Assembly (NCBI GenBank): GCA_023228125.1
Contig: JALOBT010000058.1
Location: forward strand, 1 to 13,167
From: Candidatus Cloacimonadota bacterium
GTDB taxonomy: Bacteria; Cloacimonadota; Cloacimonadia; Cloacimonadales; Cloacimonadaceae
Direction: 5' to 3'
Length of the DNA stretch: 13,167 nucleotides
The notes beneath the pieces were generated by a model. That model worked only from the letters and a program-made list of their open reading frames with translations, was not told where the DNA came from and did no database searches. Made by a program: the position numbers and the translations under genes. Shown here one piece after another: positions 6,549 through 13,167 of this stretch (its first letter is position 1; each line of letters starts with the position of its first letter).

Positions 6549-7956
6549 CGTGAGGGTGTGATTCCTTGAGGCCGGCTGAGGTGATCTCCACAAATTCAGC
6601 GTTTTGGCGCAGAGCTTCCAGGTCTTTTGCACCGATGTAGCCCATGCCACTGCGCAGACCGCCAATGAGCTGATAGATATAGTCTTTGAGCGGGCCTTTG
6701 TAGGGCACCATACCTTCTATGCCTTCGGCCACAAACTTGTTTTCATCGGAGGTAGTCTGGAAATAGCGATCTTTGCTACCCAGTTTCATAGCGCCGATGG
6801 AGCCCATACCGCGATAGCTCTTGAAGCGGCGGCCATTGTAAATAATGGATTCTCCAGGGCTTTCGTCACAACCGGCAAAGAGAGAGCCGATCATCGCTGC
6901 AGCGGCTCCTGCTGCCAGGGCCTTGACGATGTCTCCGGAGAATTTGATACCGCCATCAGCGATCACGCCGATGCCGGCTCTGGCTGCTTCCTCTGCACAA
7001 TTCATCACAGCCGAAAGTTGGGGAACTCCTATGCCAGCCACGATCCTGGTGGTGCAGATCGAACCTGGCCCGATGCCCACCTTCACCGCATCTGCTCCAT
7101 TGTCTATGAGATACTTGCAAGCCTCAGCGGTGGCCACATTACCAGCCATTACTTCGGCTCTGGTCTGAGCTTTGACCTTGGCCAGAGCTTCCTTGATGTG
7201 AATATGATGACCATGTGCGGTATCGATCACGATGAGGTCCACGCCGGCATTATAGAGTTCCTGAGCCCGCTCCAGATAGTCGCCCGTTACACCAATACCC
7301 GCAGCTACGAGAAGGCGATTTCTGCCATCCTGCACAGCCTGGGGGAAGTTTTGCCGCTTCATGATGTCACGCACGGTGATCATGCCTTTCAAGCTGCCTC
7401 CGCCATCGATCAAGAGCAACTTTTCGATGCGGTTCTTTTGCAAGAGCACGATGGCATCATCCCAGGAAACGCTTTCTTCTGCGGTAATTAGCTGGGCCTT
7501 GGGCGTCATCAGCTCCTTGACTTTGCGCTGCATATTGCTTTCAAAGCGGATGTCGCGATTGGTCAGGATGCCCACCAAAAGGCCATTTTCGACCACGGGA
7601 AAACCGCCCACCCGGTACTGTTCCTTGAGCTCGATCACCCTGGAGAGTTCGTCTTCTGGAGAGATCGTATAAGGGTTTGAGATCACTCCACTTTCAGCCC
7701 GTTTGACCAGGCGCACCTGGCTGGCTTGCTGTTCGATGCTCATGTTTTTGTGGATCACCCCGAGGCCACCTTCACGGGCAATGGCGATGGCGGTTTCGGT
7801 TTCGGTTACGGTGTCCATTGCCGCAGAGAGCAAGGGGATTTTGAGAAAGATCTTGGGGGTGAGACGAGTGCCCAGTTCCACATTGGAAGGTAGCACTGTA
7901 GAGTGTTTGGGCAGCAGTAGGACATCATCGAAGGTATAGGATTTCGGGATATTCAT
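6502..7956 (-). CDS. guaB: IMP dehydrogenase
   Basis: A 484-residue inosine-5'-monophosphate dehydrogenase: oxidises IMP to XMP with NAD+, the committed step of GMP synthesis, as a cytoplasmic tetramer. The TIM-barrel start YTFDDVLLLP (7-16) and SAAMDTVTE (44-52) are intact; two CBS domains fill about residues 92-200 (NPYTISPEDEL, GILTNRDIR, ELMTPKAQLIT, GMITVRDIMK). The catalytic loop GPGSICTTR (296-304) carries the nucleophile C301; DGGIKFSGD (334-342), YRGMGS (381-386) and the flap/EGIEGMVPYKG (411-421) complete the IMP and NAD site. Full length, no defects seen. GGAG at 7962-7965 lies 5 bases before ATG 7956, and the gene starts 15 bases after the TPR gene ends. Being in an operon with envelope and recombination genes is unusual; guaB is often paired with guaA. 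Confidence 0.98.
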   Translation of the reverse strand: MNIPKSYTFDDVLLLPKHSTVLPSNVELGTRLTPKIFLKIPLLSAAMDTVTETETAIAIAREGGLGVIHKNMSIEQQASQVRLVKRAESGVISNPYTISPEDELSRVIELKEQYRVGGFPVVENGLLVGILTNRDIRFESNMQRKVKELMTPKAQLITAEESVSWDDAIVLLQKNRIEKLLLIDGGGSLKGMITVRDIMKRQNFPQAVQDGRNRLLVAAGIGVTGDYLERAQELYNAGVDLIVIDTAHGHHIHIKEALAKVKAQTRAEVMAGNVATAEACKYLIDNGADAVKVGIGPGSICTTRIVAGIGVPQLSAVMNCAEEAARAGIGVIADGGIKFSGDIVKALAAGAAAAMIGSLFAGCDESPGESIIYNGRRFKSYRGMGSIGAMKLGSKDRYFQTTSDENKFVAEGIEGMVPYKGPLKDYIYQLIGGLRSGMGYIGAKDLEALRQNAEFVEITSAGLKESHPHDVRITKETPNYQSGN

Positions 7957-7971
7957 GGGCGCTCCATTTCG

Positions 7972-9696
7972 CTATATATTTACTTGAGACAGGGCCTGGC
8001 GAGAGATCACCTGGCGGAATCTGGGTGAGAAAATACTGTTGGGTTTACGTTTTAGAAATTCTTTGGCGAGGTCCACTTCTGCGCTGCGGTCCGAGATCAA
8101 GGCCAGGCCCAGGTATTGGGCATATTCGGCGGCGAGTTCATCGGTAAATACGTGCTGCAAAAGCTTTGCTGCCCGGGGGGTATCGTCCAGCCCTATCGCC
8201 CATTCGATCGCCAGCAGCAGCAGCTCTTCATCGCCGTTTTGCTCAAAGAGCACCTGCAGGCTATCGATCCCCGCTTTTTTAAAGAGTTGCAGATCCCTGA
8301 TGCTCTGCGCAAAAGTGCTCTTCTGAGCATCATCCAGGCCTATGCTCAGCATATTCAGATAGATGATGTCATTGGCATTTTCTCCCCCCGGATGCTTCAG
8401 CATAAACTCATGCATCAGGGAATCCGCATGAGTGCTCTGAATCTGCATAAAGGCAGAGAGGAAATATAGATAGTCCCGTTTTTCCAAAAGCTGCGGAACC
8501 TCCACCCTCTTCAGAGCCAGCTCTGCCGCCTGATAATCAAAGCTCAGGATGGACAGACGTGCCAGATCCAGATCCAGTTCCTGATTCACCAAAGCCTGGG
8601 TACTGTACTGTTTGGTATCCTGCAAGAGCTGCCGGACCTCATCAATATCCACACCTCTGGCCAGATCGTTATCTGCTTTCAGCCTTTGGACGGCCACGTT
8701 CAGATTGTTACGCTTATTCACCGGACTTATCCGCCAAAAGGGATCATCCAGCAAGATCTTCAGCTCCACCGCGCAGGAGTCATACAGTGCTTCCTGATGG
8801 AAGATCTGAGCGATCTCATAGCGGTAAGCCATGCTCTGTAAAGGCTGGGGAGTGGTTTCCACCAGATGCCGGTTTGCCGCTCTGGCCAGAGCATAGTTTT
8901 GCAGCTTCAATTGATCCCTGGCAAAAGTGCGCATATAGGTAGCAGGCAGGCGTTTATAGATTTCCATGGCCTCAATATCCTGCTTCACGGCCAGCAGAGA
9001 TGAGGCAAAGAGCTCCAGGATGATGTCCGACTCAGTAGTTTTGGCAGCTTGCCGGATGATGTCTATCAAGCTGCTATCCTGCTGAACGATGCTCTTGATC
9101 TGGTTTTTGACAAAAAGATTCACGTTTTGGCTGTTTGACATATAAGACAGATATTCACCCAGCGCGGCAGGATAACGCTGGAGCTGCATACTGGCATTGG
9201 CGATCTCCATCATGAAGAGGGTCTTGTCCAGCTCTGTTCTGGCTTTTTGATAGACCTGAACCGAATATTCAAAATGCCCCCGCCGCTCAAAATAGGAGGC
9301 GATCAGCCTGTATTTATTCTGATTTGGGGGGCCGAGCTGCAAGTAGGATTCAGCCCTTTGATAGGCCTCTGTCAGCTTTCCTTGCAGGATGTAAAGCTGT
9401 ATCCGCTGTTCGGTATAAAGGTTTTCGCCCAGTGTCCTCTGATACTTATTCAGCAAAGCTTCTGCTTTGTCTGAGGACGAGAGATTCAGATAAATCTGCA
9501 TGAGCTGTAAGATGGAATTTAGATCATTTGGATACTTTTCCAGGATTTGCAGGAATACCGTTTCGGCTTGATTGTATTCGCGGCGAACCAGGAATTGATT
9601 CGCTTCCTGCACCAGAATCTGGCGTTCGTCATACTGCGCCGCCAAAGGCAAAAGCAGTAGCATTATCAGCAAGATCAGCAATGTCTTACGCATCAT
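7972..9696 (-). CDS. Exported tetratricopeptide-repeat protein
   Basis: A 574-residue protein with a signal peptide at 1-20 (MMRK, Leu/Ile/Met run, cleavage likely after LPLAA before Q21), no lipobox and no later membrane segment, so it is probably periplasmic. Helical TPR-like units are seen from about residue 24 on: EANQFLVRREYNQAETVFLQIL at 31-52, then units near 58-91, 93-125, 126-160 and 161-186, with more degenerate alpha-helical repeats toward the C-terminus. No enzyme motif is present; TPR arrays normally act as binding scaffolds. The ATG overlaps the stop of the DUF4175-like gene by 4 bases, with AAGGAG at 9701-9706; the second ATG (9693) is equally well placed. The coupling suggests the two proteins work together, much as TPR proteins do with BatA/BatB-type proteins, but the exact role is unknown. 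Confidence 0.85.
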   Translation of the reverse strand: MMRKTLLILLIMLLLLPLAAQYDERQILVQEANQFLVRREYNQAETVFLQILEKYPNDLNSILQLMQIYLNLSSSDKAEALLNKYQRTLGENLYTEQRIQLYILQGKLTEAYQRAESYLQLGPPNQNKYRLIASYFERRGHFEYSVQVYQKARTELDKTLFMMEIANASMQLQRYPAALGEYLSYMSNSQNVNLFVKNQIKSIVQQDSSLIDIIRQAAKTTESDIILELFASSLLAVKQDIEAMEIYKRLPATYMRTFARDQLKLQNYALARAANRHLVETTPQPLQSMAYRYEIAQIFHQEALYDSCAVELKILLDDPFWRISPVNKRNNLNVAVQRLKADNDLARGVDIDEVRQLLQDTKQYSTQALVNQELDLDLARLSILSFDYQAAELALKRVEVPQLLEKRDYLYFLSAFMQIQSTHADSLMHEFMLKHPGGENANDIIYLNMLSIGLDDAQKSTFAQSIRDLQLFKKAGIDSLQVLFEQNGDEELLLLAIEWAIGLDDTPRAAKLLQHVFTDELAAEYAQYLGLALISDRSAEVDLAKEFLKRKPNSIFSPRFRQVISRQALSQVNI

Positions 9697-12600
9697 TTAG
9701 CTCCTTCTTGTAAGATTTTGAGGTATTCCATGATGAGCTGCTGGTATTCCCGGGGATACTTTTTGAAGCCATCATCCAGCATCATAGCGCGCCTTAGGGC
9801 ATCGTAATCCACCGCCTTGATTTGCTCAGAGGCGGGCAAGCCGGTGCTGCTTTCAGCCTTTCTACGCTCACTGGTATCCCGCTTTGTGATGGATCTTTGG
9901 GCATCCAGAAGCCGGCTGAGGATATGCTCCTGCTGTTTCATGATGGCGGGGTCAAAACGGTTTTGCCGCAGATTGCGGGCCACCGCTTCCGCTTCTTCAA
10001 TGATCTGTTTAATGGCGTTACCTTGTTTTTGGGCTTCGGGATCTTGCTGCAGGGCACGTTTGAGATTCTCTGCCAGACGCTCTTGATCCGAGGCCAGCTT
10101 TTGCACCTGATCCTGCATTGCGGCATCCATCCGTCCACCCTGAGACTGCATCTGCATCATGAGCTGTTCGGTGAGCATATTCATCGCCATCTGCTCTTGC
10201 CCCATTTGTTCCAGCATCTGCATCAGAGATTGCATGCCGCCCCCTCCCCCGCCTCCGGAAGAGGCATTTTGCTGAGCCAGCATGAGATCATAAGCCATCA
10301 GATTCAGGCTTTGCTGCACGCTGTCCAGATCTTTGCGGATATTGGGAGTAGAGCTCTGGCCCAGCACGGCAAAGATATCCCGGTAGGCCTTATTGGCACT
10401 GGTCAGATCGATGTAAAACTTGGGCGGCAGCACCATGCTCACCTGCGGTTTGCTAAAGAGACTATTCAGTGATATCTGCAGGCCTTCATAAGCTGCTATC
10501 AGCTCTGGCACCAGCGGATAAGGATCGTTTTCATAACGCGACTTCGTATCTTCGTGTTCTTTGGAGAAAATCAGAAGTTCGCGGATCGCCTGTCCTATGG
10601 CCTGCATCACATCACCCTGGGAGCCGGAGCTCATGGATTCTTTCATGGCGGCCAGTTTCAGGGTAAAGCGGCGCATCTTTTCCATCGCTTCACTCTGCGA
10701 TTGCTGAGACTGGGAACGCTTATTCGCCTCCAAGGCCTGCTGGGAGCCATCCATATCCTGATCTGCCTTGCTTTGTTTCATATCCTTGAGCAGTTCTTCC
10801 AGCATCTTGCTGGCCTTGGGATCGCCGGCCAGTTGTTCTTGCAAGGCTTCCAGTTCCTTCTGCAGGTTTTCGTATTTATCTGAAATCTGTCCCTGTTCAT
10901 CGGCCAGCTTTTGATTGTCCTGCGCAGTATCCGCGGTTTTCTCGCTCAAAGCCTTTTGCATCTTTTCCATCTCTTCGGAGATCTGCAAGGCTTTTTGCAC
11001 AGCTTGTTCGTTTTTGATGCTTTCCAAAAGTGCCAGGGTCTGCTCTATCTTTTTGGCAAAATCCTCCATGGAGAACTTGAAGTCTTCCATCGCTTTACGC
11101 AGGTCTTCCGGCCGCACATTTTGCATGGCCTTTTCCATATCGCGCATGGCTTTAAAGAGCTCATCACTGGCAATCTCCTGCATCAGCTCCTGGATCTTCA
11201 TCATCTTTTGCAAGGTGTCTTGAGAGAGGGTGCTATTGGCCTGCATCTTATCGATCAAATCCTGAAAGCTATCTGCGATGTTTTCCACCTGCTCGGCCAG
11301 GTCTTGCTGATTTTGCAGGATGTCTTCGAGCTGCTTTTTATCTTCCCACTGCAAACTGGGGTCTTTGAGCAATTCGCGTCTTTTTTGTTCAAAACGCTCC
11401 TCAATCTTCTCGCTTTCTTTCAGGACTGTGCTCAGCTCATCTTTGCGGATGTTTTGCTGACTTTCGATCTCGGCATAGATTTCCTCTATGGAAGGGAAAC
11501 GCGCCCGATAGCGCGTGCTCACGCCTTTTTGAGGCTCAGGGGCGTTGTCGTAGATCTCTGCCCAATAGGTGACTAGGTCTCCGGGGAAAAGTTCCAGAGG
11601 ATTCATATTCCACAGATAGTCCGTGTTATAGAGTTTATTAGGAATCACACTTTGGATATTAAGAGTCACGGGCTCTTTGGTGTTGATCTGATAATGCAGG
11701 CTAAAATTTGCCAGGCCAAAATCATCATTGGCACTGATAATGAGAGGCAGCATCAGGTTTTGGTTCAGGGTGAGATCCTCGCCGGGGAAGATAATCCGGA
11801 TCTGAGGTGGATCATCCGGCAAAATCCGGATCTGCTTTTCTTCAGGACGGGATTTGCGCCCCAATTCATCTTCGATCTCCAGATACCATTGACCAGCATT
11901 CTTCAGGGTGAGCTGCGTGATAAAATTAGTAGCATCCATGGGCGAGAGGTCTTTGCGGCTGGCATCAGAGAAGACCATCGTTGCGCTTTTCAGAGGGATA
12001 TTACCCTGGATTTTGAGGGTGACTTTGGTGCCGCGGTAGGCCTCAATATTGCCGTAGCTGAGGCTATCCGAAAAGTTTGGAATTCCCGTGTAGGCCGGAT
12101 AGTCGTAAGACACCTGCCACCTGCGGACTATGGGCTCGTCCAATACTTTGATACGGTAGATCGGACTTTTGGTGACTTCGTTTTCGGCGTAATATTCAAT
12201 GTTAGACTCCAGCCGGGAAAAGAGATAGCTATTTTGCGAAAGCCCCAGTTCGCGCCAGGATTCGCCTCTGCGGAAATACAGCCGATGCTTCAGCCGGGGA
12301 TCGGGGGCCTCGATCTTGATTAAAACCTGTTCATTCTTGCCGATGGTGATATTTCCCGGGCTGAGGCTGATATCTTCCTTATAGATGATCTTGGGCGCTT
12401 TATTGCTATAAAACTGCCGGAAGGCGATGCCAAAATCCGCTTTCTGAAGATACCAGAAGCTACCAAAAGCCAGAGCTACCAGGATGATCAAGAGGATCTT
12501 GCGTCCACCAAAGACCTGGGGAATTTCGTAGCGATTGTCATCCAAACGCTGGGTAGCAGAAACAAGCAAAGCTGTGGTAATGGGATTCTCTGCCTTTTCT

Positions 12601-12923
12601 TGCCAGAGCTCCCAGGTATTTTGATACAGATCATCCGCCGCGCCATGCCTGGCATCCAAATAGCGGGTAAGCCTGCCAAAACCCCAGATACCACGATAGG
12701 CTTGCCAGAGCACATAGATCAAAGTGAGCGCCAAAGCTGCACGTATGGCGATATTGGCATAAATCAAGGCGGGAGAATAGGCACCCAGGATCAGCCAGAG
12801 GATGAAATACAGATGCACACCACAGCCAAATAGCAGCGCACTGCTGACTATAGCTCTCAAAGCTATGCCGACATTTATCTTATTTCGATATGTCCTGAGT
12901 AAAGCTTGGTATTTGCGTATCAT
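9693..12923 (-). CDS. DUF4175-like coiled-coil membrane protein
   Basis: A 1076-residue inner-membrane protein that resembles the DUF4175/TIGR02302 group; its function is not established. Two membrane segments at about 20-46 and 52-77 and a third at 142-160 precede a beta-rich, Ig-like periplasmic part (about 180-475, with ALDEP-like and PDDPPQIRI stretches). Residues about 480-765 are a long Glu/Gln/Lys/Met-rich coiled coil; heptaglycine at 890-896 leads into a Met/Gln-rich stretch (897-930). The C-terminus has the conserved-looking QQEHILSRLLDAQRS (997-1011), RDTSERRKAES (1015-1025) and YPREYQQLIMEYLKIL (1056-1071), which I recall from FCB members often near MoxR/Bat genes. I chose ATG 12923 because AGGGGAG sits just before it; a TTG 27 bases upstream would add nine residues. 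It is the first gene of the minus-strand operon. Confidence 0.8.
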   Translation of the reverse strand: MIRKYQALLRTYRNKINVGIALRAIVSSALLFGCGVHLYFILWLILGAYSPALIYANIAIRAALALTLIYVLWQAYRGIWGFGRLTRYLDARHGAADDLYQNTWELWQEKAENPITTALLVSATQRLDDNRYEIPQVFGGRKILLIILVALAFGSFWYLQKADFGIAFRQFYSNKAPKIIYKEDISLSPGNITIGKNEQVLIKIEAPDPRLKHRLYFRRGESWRELGLSQNSYLFSRLESNIEYYAENEVTKSPIYRIKVLDEPIVRRWQVSYDYPAYTGIPNFSDSLSYGNIEAYRGTKVTLKIQGNIPLKSATMVFSDASRKDLSPMDATNFITQLTLKNAGQWYLEIEDELGRKSRPEEKQIRILPDDPPQIRIIFPGEDLTLNQNLMLPLIISANDDFGLANFSLHYQINTKEPVTLNIQSVIPNKLYNTDYLWNMNPLELFPGDLVTYWAEIYDNAPEPQKGVSTRYRARFPSIEEIYAEIESQQNIRKDELSTVLKESEKIEERFEQKRRELLKDPSLQWEDKKQLEDILQNQQDLAEQVENIADSFQDLIDKMQANSTLSQDTLQKMMKIQELMQEIASDELFKAMRDMEKAMQNVRPEDLRKAMEDFKFSMEDFAKKIEQTLALLESIKNEQAVQKALQISEEMEKMQKALSEKTADTAQDNQKLADEQGQISDKYENLQKELEALQEQLAGDPKASKMLEELLKDMKQSKADQDMDGSQQALEANKRSQSQQSQSEAMEKMRRFTLKLAAMKESMSSGSQGDVMQAIGQAIRELLIFSKEHEDTKSRYENDPYPLVPELIAAYEGLQISLNSLFSKPQVSMVLPPKFYIDLTSANKAYRDIFAVLGQSSTPNIRKDLDSVQQSLNLMAYDLMLAQQNASSGGGGGGGMQSLMQMLEQMGQEQMAMNMLTEQLMMQMQSQGGRMDAAMQDQVQKLASDQERLAENLKRALQQDPEAQKQGNAIKQIIEEAEAVARNLRQNRFDPAIMKQQEHILSRLLDAQRSITKRDTSERRKAESSTGLPASEQIKAVDYDALRRAMMLDDGFKKYPREYQQLIMEYLKILQEGAK

Positions 12924-12926
12924 TCT

Positions 12927-12933
12927 CTCCCCT
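12927..12933 (-). promoter_or_regulatory. Ribosome binding site fixing the DUF4175-like start
   Basis: AGGGGAG read on the minus strand ends 3 bases before ATG 12923. No comparable site precedes the alternative TTG at 12950. With the promoter below, the leader would be only about 15 nt and would still contain this site, which argues for ATG 12923. Confidence 0.75.
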
Positions 12934-12943
12934 TTTACAGAGT

Positions 12944-12972
12944 AAAACAAATTAGAAGGCTGTAGGTGTCAA
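12944..12972 (-). promoter_or_regulatory. Possible promoter for the six-gene minus-strand operon
   Basis: A perfect TTGACA lies at 12972-12967 on the minus strand. The position 17 bp further reads TGTTTT (12949-12944), a weak -10. A nearby CTAATTTG is reminiscent of the TAnnTTTG element used by Bacteroidetes sigma factor, but the fit is partial. Position just upstream of the first gene of a tight operon is the main support. Confidence 0.4.
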
Positions 12973-12989
12973 GGCAAATTACGAATATC

Positions 12990-13045
12990 GGGGTTTTGGG
13001 GGGTTTTGGGGGGTTTTAGGGTTTTAGCGTTTTAGCGTTTTAGGG
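12990..13045. repeat. G-rich telomere-like tract and TTTTAGCG octamers
   Basis: On the plus strand four G-runs of 4, 6, 6 and 3 bases are separated by TTTT, TTTT and TTTTA (12990-13021), which fits an intramolecular G-quadruplex. The tract is built from two 10-mers TTTTGGGGGG (12994-13013) followed by four octamers TTTTAGGG, TTTTAGCG, TTTTAGCG, TTTTAGGG (13014-13045). It lies about 18 bases upstream of the TTGACA box of the minus-strand operon. No coding potential is seen in the region 12951-13167. Confidence 0.9.
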
Positions 13046-13136
13046 TCTGGCAGGTTCGGAGCTGGTCGGGAAGGGGGTAGCTTTTATAGAACGCGGATCG
13101 GGGGGATTGATTGGATTTATAGGATTGGAAGTTTAT

Positions 13137-13164
13137 GGGGTTTTGGCGTTTTAAGGTTTTAACG
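13137..13164. repeat. Second octamer array at the right edge
   Basis: GGGG is followed by three 8-bp units TTTTGGCG, TTTTAAGG and TTTTAACG (13141-13164) and then AGT at the window edge. These are sequence variants of the 13014-13045 octamers with the period kept. The 90 bases between the two arrays are G-rich and AT-rich by turns, with a loose GGATTGATTGGATTTATAGGATTGG direct-repeat flavour, and hold no gene. The island probably continues past the window. Confidence 0.75.
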
Positions 13165-13167
13165 AGT

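Noticed and set aside
6549..6665. Longer Xer protein starting at 6665
   Set aside because: The extra 39 residues are read out of frame from within guaB, are unlike Xer N-termini, and would make an oversized protein; ATG 6548 gives a typical 309 residues.
12924..12950. TTG start nine codons upstream for the DUF4175-like protein
   Set aside because: The real Shine-Dalgarno AGGGGAG lies between this TTG and ATG 12923, and the TTG falls in the predicted -10 region of the promoter.

Overview
The window looks like a piece of chromosome from an uncultured or anaerobic bacterium of the Fibrobacteres-Chlorobi-Bacteroidetes (FCB) superphylum. Candidatus Cloacimonadota is my best guess. The guess rests on a DUF4175-type coiled-coil membrane protein next to a TPR lipid-free exported protein, a small beta-barrel protein ending in Phe, strong AAAGGAG-type ribosome binding sites, and gene-poor gaps filled with very short tandem repeats. 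It is inference from style and gene content, not from a marker gene. No RNA gene, CRISPR array or insertion sequence is visible.

Layout. Bases 1-330 hold a non-coding repeat island: arrays of the heptamer AAGTTAC (variants GAGTTAC, GTTAAGC) interrupted by two identical 31-bp direct repeats 89 bp apart, then an 11-bp tandem repeat. A rightward pair follows: a PLP-dependent ornithine/lysine-type decarboxylase (395-1585), overlapping by ATGA an NAD(P)-dependent dehydrogenase of the malate/L-lactate (Ldh_2) family (1582-2670). A separate rightward gene encodes an exported outer-membrane beta-barrel protein (2748-3830) and ends at a strong hairpin terminator (3844-3880) that probably serves both strands.

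From 12923 down to 3900 everything is on the minus strand and tightly packed, so it is likely one long operon of six genes: DUF4175-like coiled-coil membrane protein, exported TPR protein, guaB (IMP dehydrogenase), a XerC/XerD tyrosine recombinase, and a NMT1/THI5-like (ThiY-type) substrate-binding lipoprotein followed by its NitT/TauT-type ATPase. Junctions are 4-bp overlap, 15-bp gap, 46-47-bp overlap, 31-bp gap and 1-bp overlap. The functions are mixed: envelope, purine synthesis, chromosome dimer resolution and vitamin-precursor uptake. The first two genes look like a real functional pair, and the last two are two thirds of an ABC importer whose permease is not in this window.

Bases 12951-13167 are a second non-coding repeat island. 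It contains a G-rich, telomere-like tract (G4-T4-G6-T4-G6-T4A-G3) and octamers such as TTTTAGCG. Both islands end just upstream of a perfect TTGACA box facing an operon. The repeat islands, the permease-less importer, the decarboxylase-dehydrogenase pair and the DUF4175/TPR pair are the parts most worth a second look. I did not find clear evidence of a defence system or other wholly new system.
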